Assembly (NCBI RefSeq): GCF_016887565.1
Contig: NZ_CP069396.1
Span: 1,515,001-1,579,000, forward strand
DNA length: 64,000 bases
Origin: Archangium violaceum
GTDB lineage: Bacteria > Myxococcota > Myxococcia > Myxococcales > Myxococcaceae
Reading direction: 5' to 3'
Below are positions 62,672 through 64,000 of this stretch, in pieces. A program made the position numbers and the translations under genes. Position 1 is the first letter of the stretch, and the number at the start of each line of letters is the position of its first letter. The notes under the pieces were generated by a model. That model worked only from the letters and a program-made list of their open reading frames with translations. It searched no databases and was not told where the DNA came from.

Positions 62672-64000
62672 GCCGGAAGATGGATCGCCGTCACTACGCG
62701 GACATGTTTGGCCCCACCACGGGCGACCGGATCCGGCTGGGGGACACAGGGCTGCTGGCGCAGGTGGAGAAGGACCTCACCGTCTACGGGGACGAGTGCA
62801 AGTTCGGCGGCGGCAAGGTGCTGCGCGACGGAATGGGCCAGAAGGCCGGGGTGGGGGACGCCGAGGCGCTGGACTGCGTCATCACCAACGCGCTCATCGT
62901 CGACTGGACGGGCATCTACAAGGCGGACATCGGCATCAAGGGCGGGCGCATCGCCGGCATCGGCAAGGCGGGCAACCCGGACGTGATGGCGGGGGTGACG
63001 CCGGGCATGGTGGTGGGCGTCACCACCGAGGCCATCGCGGGCGAGGGGCTCATCGTCACGGCGGGCGGCATCGACTCGCACATCCACTTCATCTGCCCGC
63101 AGCAGGCGGAAGAGGCGATCGCCAGCGGCATCACCACCTGGGTGGGAGGCGGCACGGGGCCGGCCACGGGCACCAACGCCACCACGTGCACGCCGGGCGC
63201 GTGGAACATCCGGCGCATGCTGCAGGCCACGGACACGATCCCGCTCAACATCGGCCTCACCGGCAAGGGCAACACCTCGCGTCCCGAGGGCCTGCTGGAG
63301 CAGATCGCCGCCGGGGCCGTGGGCCTGAAGCTGCACGAGGACTGGGGCACCACGCCGGCCACCATCGACAACTGCCTGTCGGTGGCCGAGGGCGAGGACG
63401 TGCAGATCACCATCCACACGGACACGCTCAACGAGTCGGGCTTCGTGGATGACTCCATCGCCGCCTTCAAGGGCCGCACCATCCACACGTACCACTCGGA
63501 GGGCGCGGGCGGCGGGCACGCCCCGGACATCATCCGCGTGTGCGGCGAGGCCAACGTCCTGCCGAGCTCGACGAACCCCACGCGTCCGTACACGGTGAAC
63601 ACGCTGGATGAGCACCTGGACATGCTCATGGTGTGTCACCACCTGGACCGGGAGATTCCCGAGGACGTGGCCTTCGCCGAGAGCCGCATTCGCGGGAGCA
63701 CCATCGCCGCGGAGGACATCCTGCACGACCTGGGGGCCATCAGCATGATGTCCTCGGACAGCCAGGCGATGGGGCGCGTGGGCGAGGTCATCACCCGCAC
63801 GTGGCAGACGGCGCACAAGATGCGCGAGCAGCGCGGGCGCCTGCGCGAGGAGCGGGGAGACAACGACAACCTGCGCATCCGCCGCTACGTGGCCAAGTAC
63901 ACCATCAATCCGGCCATCGCCCACGGCCTGGTGCACGAGGTGGGCTCGGTGGAGGTGGGGAAGCTGGCGGACCTGGTGCTGTGGCGGCCCGCCTTCTTCG
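62668..64000 (+). CDS. ureC: Urease alpha subunit, 3' end cut by the window
   Basis: The catalytic nickel subunit; 444 of about 570 residues are visible. Nickel ligands H138 and H140 are in GGIDSHIHF, the carbamylated lysine is K221 in [10 protein letters not shown], and [13 protein letters not shown] and [16 protein letters not shown] carry the next histidines. The mobile-flap region [22 protein letters not shown] is intact. No truncation within the visible part; it runs off the right edge. Confidence 0.96.
   Translation, partial: MSRKMDRRHYADMFGPTTGDRIRLGDTGLLAQVEKDLTVYGDECKFGGGKVLRDGMGQKAGVGDAEALDCVITNALIVDWTGIYKADIGIKGGRIAGIGKAGNPDVMAGVTPGMVVGVTTEAIAGEGLIVTAGGIDSHIHFICPQQAEEAIASGITTWVGGGTGPATGTNATTCTPGAWNIRRMLQATDTIPLNIGLTGKGNTSRPEGLLEQIAAGAVGLKLHEDWGTTPATIDNCLSVAEGEDVQITIHTDTLNESGFVDDSIAAFKGRTIHTYHSEGAGGGHAPDIIRVCGEANVLPSSTNPTRPYTVNTLDEHLDMLMVCHHLDREIPEDVAFAESRIRGSTIAAEDILHDLGAISMMSSDSQAMGRVGEVITRTWQTAHKMREQRGRLREERGDNDNLRIRRYVAKYTINPAIAHGLVHEVGSVEVGKLADLVLWRPAFF

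Overview
The window is high-GC DNA from a myxobacterium, most likely suborder Cystobacterineae. The grounds are a TIGR02265/DUF2378 gene (a paralogous family known mainly from myxobacteria), an MXAN_6521/LA_1396-type lipoprotein, two large serine/threonine kinases, several FHA proteins, a sphingosine-1-phosphate-lyase-like gene, many lipoproteins, and a dispersed palindromic repeat (CCCTCTCCC...GGGAGAGGG) that occurs six times. No prophage, insertion sequence, CRISPR array or replication origin was seen.

Layout. 1-3.6 kb: the 3' part of a DnaK-like gene and a KefB-type antiporter. 4-11.7 kb: a surface-sugar locus (UDP-glucuronate decarboxylase, CDP-paratose-2-epimerase-like enzyme, GT4, a phosphoribosyltransferase/kinase-like fusion) mixed with four gene remnants. 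11.7-17.4 kb: a TPR/metallopeptidase gene, a DUF4175 coiled-coil membrane protein and a MarR regulator. 18.5-22.3 kb: a sulfate ABC operon with a structured leader. 22.7-28 kb: a histidine phosphatase, an OprO/P-like porin, a membrane serine/threonine kinase, a ComEA-like protein and an FHA protein.

28-43 kb holds two cobalamin-riboswitch operons. The first encodes a BtuB-like receptor, a propeller-like lipoprotein, BtuF and BtuC. The second encodes two lipoproteins and a Rieske lipoprotein. Between them sit a small terminated ORF and five tRNA-like genes, several with non-canonical anticodon loops. A degenerate cyclase and a kinase follow, and then the BtuD-like ATPase that would complete the transporter.

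43-64 kb: small lipoproteins; a DUF1275/HIT/GT22 group; hprK-rapZ followed by a mannose-family PTS (IIA, IIB, IIC, IID, HPr, EI); MgtC; a Pit phosphate transporter with its DUF47 partner behind two Pho-box-like repeats; a sphingosine-1-phosphate lyase/FGGY kinase pair; and a urease operon (ureD, fused ureAB, ureC) that runs off the right edge.

The themes are nutrient capture (sulfate, cobalamin, phosphate, urea, a PTS sugar) and signalling. The most unusual parts are the two-operon cobalamin system with its surface lipoproteins and Rieske protein, the tRNA-like array beside it, and the sulfate leader RNA. Functions are inferred from sequence motifs read by eye; no database search was run.
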